Source: Eubacteriales Family XIII. Incertae Sedis bacterium
Lineage (GTDB): Bacteria > Bacillota > Clostridia > Peptostreptococcales > Anaerovoracaceae
Reading direction: 5' to 3'
NCBI GenBank assembly: GCA_031269205.1
Contig: JAISZM010000009.1
Span: 1 to 8,261 of the forward strand
Length of the DNA: 8,261 nucleotides
In this document: positions 6,824 through 8,261 of the stretch, in pieces
Numbering within the stretch: position 1 is the stretch's first letter
How the letters are laid out: the number at the start of each line of letters is the position of its first letter
Translations under genes and position numbers: made by a program
The notes under the pieces: model-generated
Database searches by the model: none
What the model was told of the DNA's origin: nothing
What the model saw: only the letters and a program-made list of their open reading frames with translations

Positions 6824-6858
6824 GCTATTCGTTCCCGGCAGAGCCGGGAACGAATAGC
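6824..6858. repeat. Perfect 16-bp inverted repeat (stem-loop) between dctM and the amidohydrolase
   Basis: The arm GCTATTCGTTCCCGGC (6824-6839) is the exact reverse complement of 6843-6858, with only a 3-nt loop (AGA on the plus strand) between them. It begins 28 nt after the dctM stop and ends about 28 nt before the amidohydrolase ATG. In the direction of transcription it is followed by AAAACCAAAG, not a U run, so it does not fit an intrinsic terminator. It may protect the 3' end of the TRAP mRNA, lower expression of the downstream gene, or be one copy of a dispersed repeat. Confidence 0.9.
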
Positions 6859-6886
6859 GTTTCAGCATTGATCCAACTGTATTCCC

Positions 6887-8182
6887 CTATGAAAATGTGA
6901 ACAGGCTGTAATCGCCCAATATACCCATAGACCAGATCGGCATAAATGTCAGCATCATGAGTATTGCGATCATGACGACGATCATCGGAATGATGCGCTT
7001 GGATATGTCCACTATCGAAACGTTCGAGATTGCGGAAGCGAAGAACAGATTCGCTCCGTATGGAGGTGTGATGAATCCGATCGCGAGGTTCACCACCATG
7101 ATGATGCCGAACATGATCGGATCGATGCCGAGACTCACGACGACCGGAAGCAAGATCGGCGTCAGTATGACCATCGCTGATATGTTGTCGATGAAACAAC
7201 CGAGAATCAGCAGAAGCAGGTTGATCATCAGGATGATGACGACGGGATTGCTGAACCCCATGAGGCTATCGGCGAGTTTGTTCGGAATCTGCGCCATCGT
7301 CAGATAGCGGGCGAAAGCGAGCGAAAAGCCGATGAGGAATGTGGTCTGCCCGTTGATGAGAACGGTGTCCTTCAACGCCTCCCATATCAATTTTGGCGTG
7401 AGCTCCTTGTACACGAACAATCCGATAATGATGGCGTAGACCACGCCCACGACGGCGGATTCGGTGGGCGTGAATATGCCGCCGTAGATGCCGCCGAGGA
7501 TGATGACGGGCACGAGCAGCGCCCAGATCGAATCTTTCAGGACGAGCAACATCCGCTTGAATTTGAACGCGACCAGCGTGCCGTAATTGTGCTTTCTCGC
7601 GGTGTAGTAGTTCACGAGCATGAGGGCGACGCCGATCATGACGCCGGGAACTATGCCCGCCATGAACATATCTCCGATGGACGCGTTGGCCACCACTCCG
7701 TATATGACGAACGGTATGCTCGGCGGTATGATGACGCCTATGGTGCCGGCCGCGGCGGTCAAGGCCGTCGCGTAGCCCTCGTCGTATTTGTTCGCTCTCA
7801 TCTCGGGGATCGTGATAGAGCCAATCGACGTGACCGTCGCGGGCGCCGATCCCGATATGGCGGCGAAGAACATCGAAGCGAGGACCGTGACCATGCCTAC
7901 GCTACCGCGCAGATGGCCGACGAAGGCTGCCGCCGTGTCGAGCAAGCGCCTGGATATGCCCCCGTGTCGCATGAGGTTGCCGGCGAAGATAAAAAACGGA
8001 ATCGCCATGAGCGGGAAACTATCGAGACCTCCGTAACAGGCCGATGGAATTATGGTCATCGGCAGATCTGTCGTGAACCAGATCGTGATCGCCGCGGATA
8101 TGCCGAGCGAAAAACCGATCGGAACACCTATCAGAAGCAACAGAAACAGACTTCCGAACATCAACAGCAGTGTCGTAGCCAT
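6887..8182 (-). CDS. dctM: TRAP transporter large permease subunit, DctM/SiaM type
   Basis: The 431-residue, strongly hydrophobic protein has a dozen or so membrane segments and is full length for the DctM family. DctM is the sodium-driven permease of tripartite ATP-independent periplasmic transporters, working with a small membrane subunit and an extracytoplasmic binding protein. Diagnostic segments: FPLMAIPFFIFAGNLM (56-71), AAISGSAPATVTSIG (107-121), IGVIIPPSIPFVIYG (148-162), GIFTPTESA (235-243) and NLAIGFITPPYGANLF (365-380). The ATG overlaps the TAA of the upstream small subunit by one base and has a full AAGGAGGTGA 7 nt upstream, pointing to tight translational coupling. The substrate cannot be inferred from the permease; the adjacent amidohydrolase suggests an amide or N-acyl compound or its carboxylate product. 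It is a separate large subunit, not a DctQM fusion. Confidence 0.97.
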   Translation of the reverse strand: MATTLLLMFGSLFLLLLIGVPIGFSLGISAAITIWFTTDLPMTIIPSACYGGLDSFPLMAIPFFIFAGNLMRHGGISRRLLDTAAAFVGHLRGSVGMVTVLASMFFAAISGSAPATVTSIGSITIPEMRANKYDEGYATALTAAAGTIGVIIPPSIPFVIYGVVANASIGDMFMAGIVPGVMIGVALMLVNYYTARKHNYGTLVAFKFKRMLLVLKDSIWALLVPVIILGGIYGGIFTPTESAVVGVVYAIIIGLFVYKELTPKLIWEALKDTVLINGQTTFLIGFSLAFARYLTMAQIPNKLADSLMGFSNPVVIILMINLLLLILGCFIDNISAMVILTPILLPVVVSLGIDPIMFGIIMVVNLAIGFITPPYGANLFFASAISNVSIVDISKRIIPMIVVMIAILMMLTFMPIWSMGILGDYSLFTFS

Positions 8183-8261
8183 TACTCGGTCACCTCCTTC
8201 ATCGTAGCGTCTTTGCGCATCGTCCTGATATCGGAGACTATGTTCTGTATCAGTCTGATCA
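8182..8261 (-). CDS. dctQ: TRAP transporter small permease subunit, DctQ type (C-terminal end only)
   Basis: An open frame enters from the right edge and ends at TAA (8184-8182), sharing one base with the dctM ATG. The 25 visible codons read IRLIQNIVSDIRTM followed by RKDATMKEVTE: a helix tail and a charged C-terminus, as expected for the cytoplasmic end of a small four-helix DctQ subunit. Identification rests mainly on the one-base overlap and the position directly before dctM; the fragment alone is too short for a family assignment. The alternative frame ending at TGA (8192-8190) is closed by another stop a few codons earlier. Confidence 0.7.
   Translation of the reverse strand, partial: IRLIQNIVSDIRTMRKDATMKEVTE
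8190..8199 (-). promoter_or_regulatory. Full-length Shine-Dalgarno site for dctM
   Basis: AAGGAGGTGA matches the bacterial 16S rRNA 3' tail over ten bases and ends 7 nt before the dctM ATG. It lies inside the last codons of the small-subunit gene, so ribosomes finishing that gene would uncover and use it. It also settles the dctM start codon. Confidence 0.9.

Noticed and set aside
6824..6858. The 16-bp stem-loop as an intrinsic terminator
   Set aside because: No U run follows on either strand (AAAACC on the minus strand, GTTTCAG on the plus strand).
1..8261. CRISPR arrays, tRNA or rRNA genes, insertion sequences, attachment sites
   Set aside because: I looked on both strands and saw no regularly spaced repeats, transposase-like proteins or tRNA-like cloverleaf sequences; the genes are chromosomal housekeeping-style operons.

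Overview
The window is a gene-dense, GC-rich bacterial segment in which every supported gene lies on the minus strand; the long plus-strand reading frames are shadows. Reading in the direction of transcription (high to low coordinates), it holds three units. (1) The end of a TRAP transporter operon: the last 25 codons of a small membrane subunit (DctQ type), the complete large permease (DctM type), then a YtcJ-type metal-dependent amidohydrolase separated by 91 bp that contain a perfect 16-bp stem-loop. (2) A two-gene unit encoding an N-terminal-cysteine class II glutamine amidotransferase (EgtC/YafJ-like) and a GCS2-family glutamate-cysteine-ligase-like enzyme. It sits behind an exact TTGACA-17-TATAAT promoter and a roughly 130-nt structured leader. 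(3) The start of a Tad/Flp pilus locus: a CpaE-like ATPase with a second exact TTGACA-17-TATAAT promoter, followed by a CpaF secretion ATPase that runs off the left edge.

The organism cannot be named from this. Two perfect consensus housekeeping-sigma promoters, a 10-nt Shine-Dalgarno match before dctM, and a Tad locus starting at cpaE with no secretin or CpaB gene in front of it would suit a GC-rich monoderm such as a clostridial-class Bacillota member. That is an inference with modest support.

How the genes could work together: the TRAP carrier probably imports a carboxylate- or amide-type solute, and the amidohydrolase beside it may hydrolyse that solute or a derivative. The ligase/amidotransferase pair looks like a gamma-glutamyl attach-and-remove module, as EgtA and EgtC are in ergothioneine synthesis, but no EgtB or EgtD is visible here, so the true substrate is open. 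CpaE and CpaF would localise and power a Tad pilus whose platform proteins should lie beyond position 1.

The most distinctive signals are regulatory. The cpaE promoter places its predicted transcription start on the A of the first plausible ATG, which would make a leaderless mRNA. The promoter of the ligase unit carries a palindrome over its -35 box and a leader with two competing copies of one hairpin arm.
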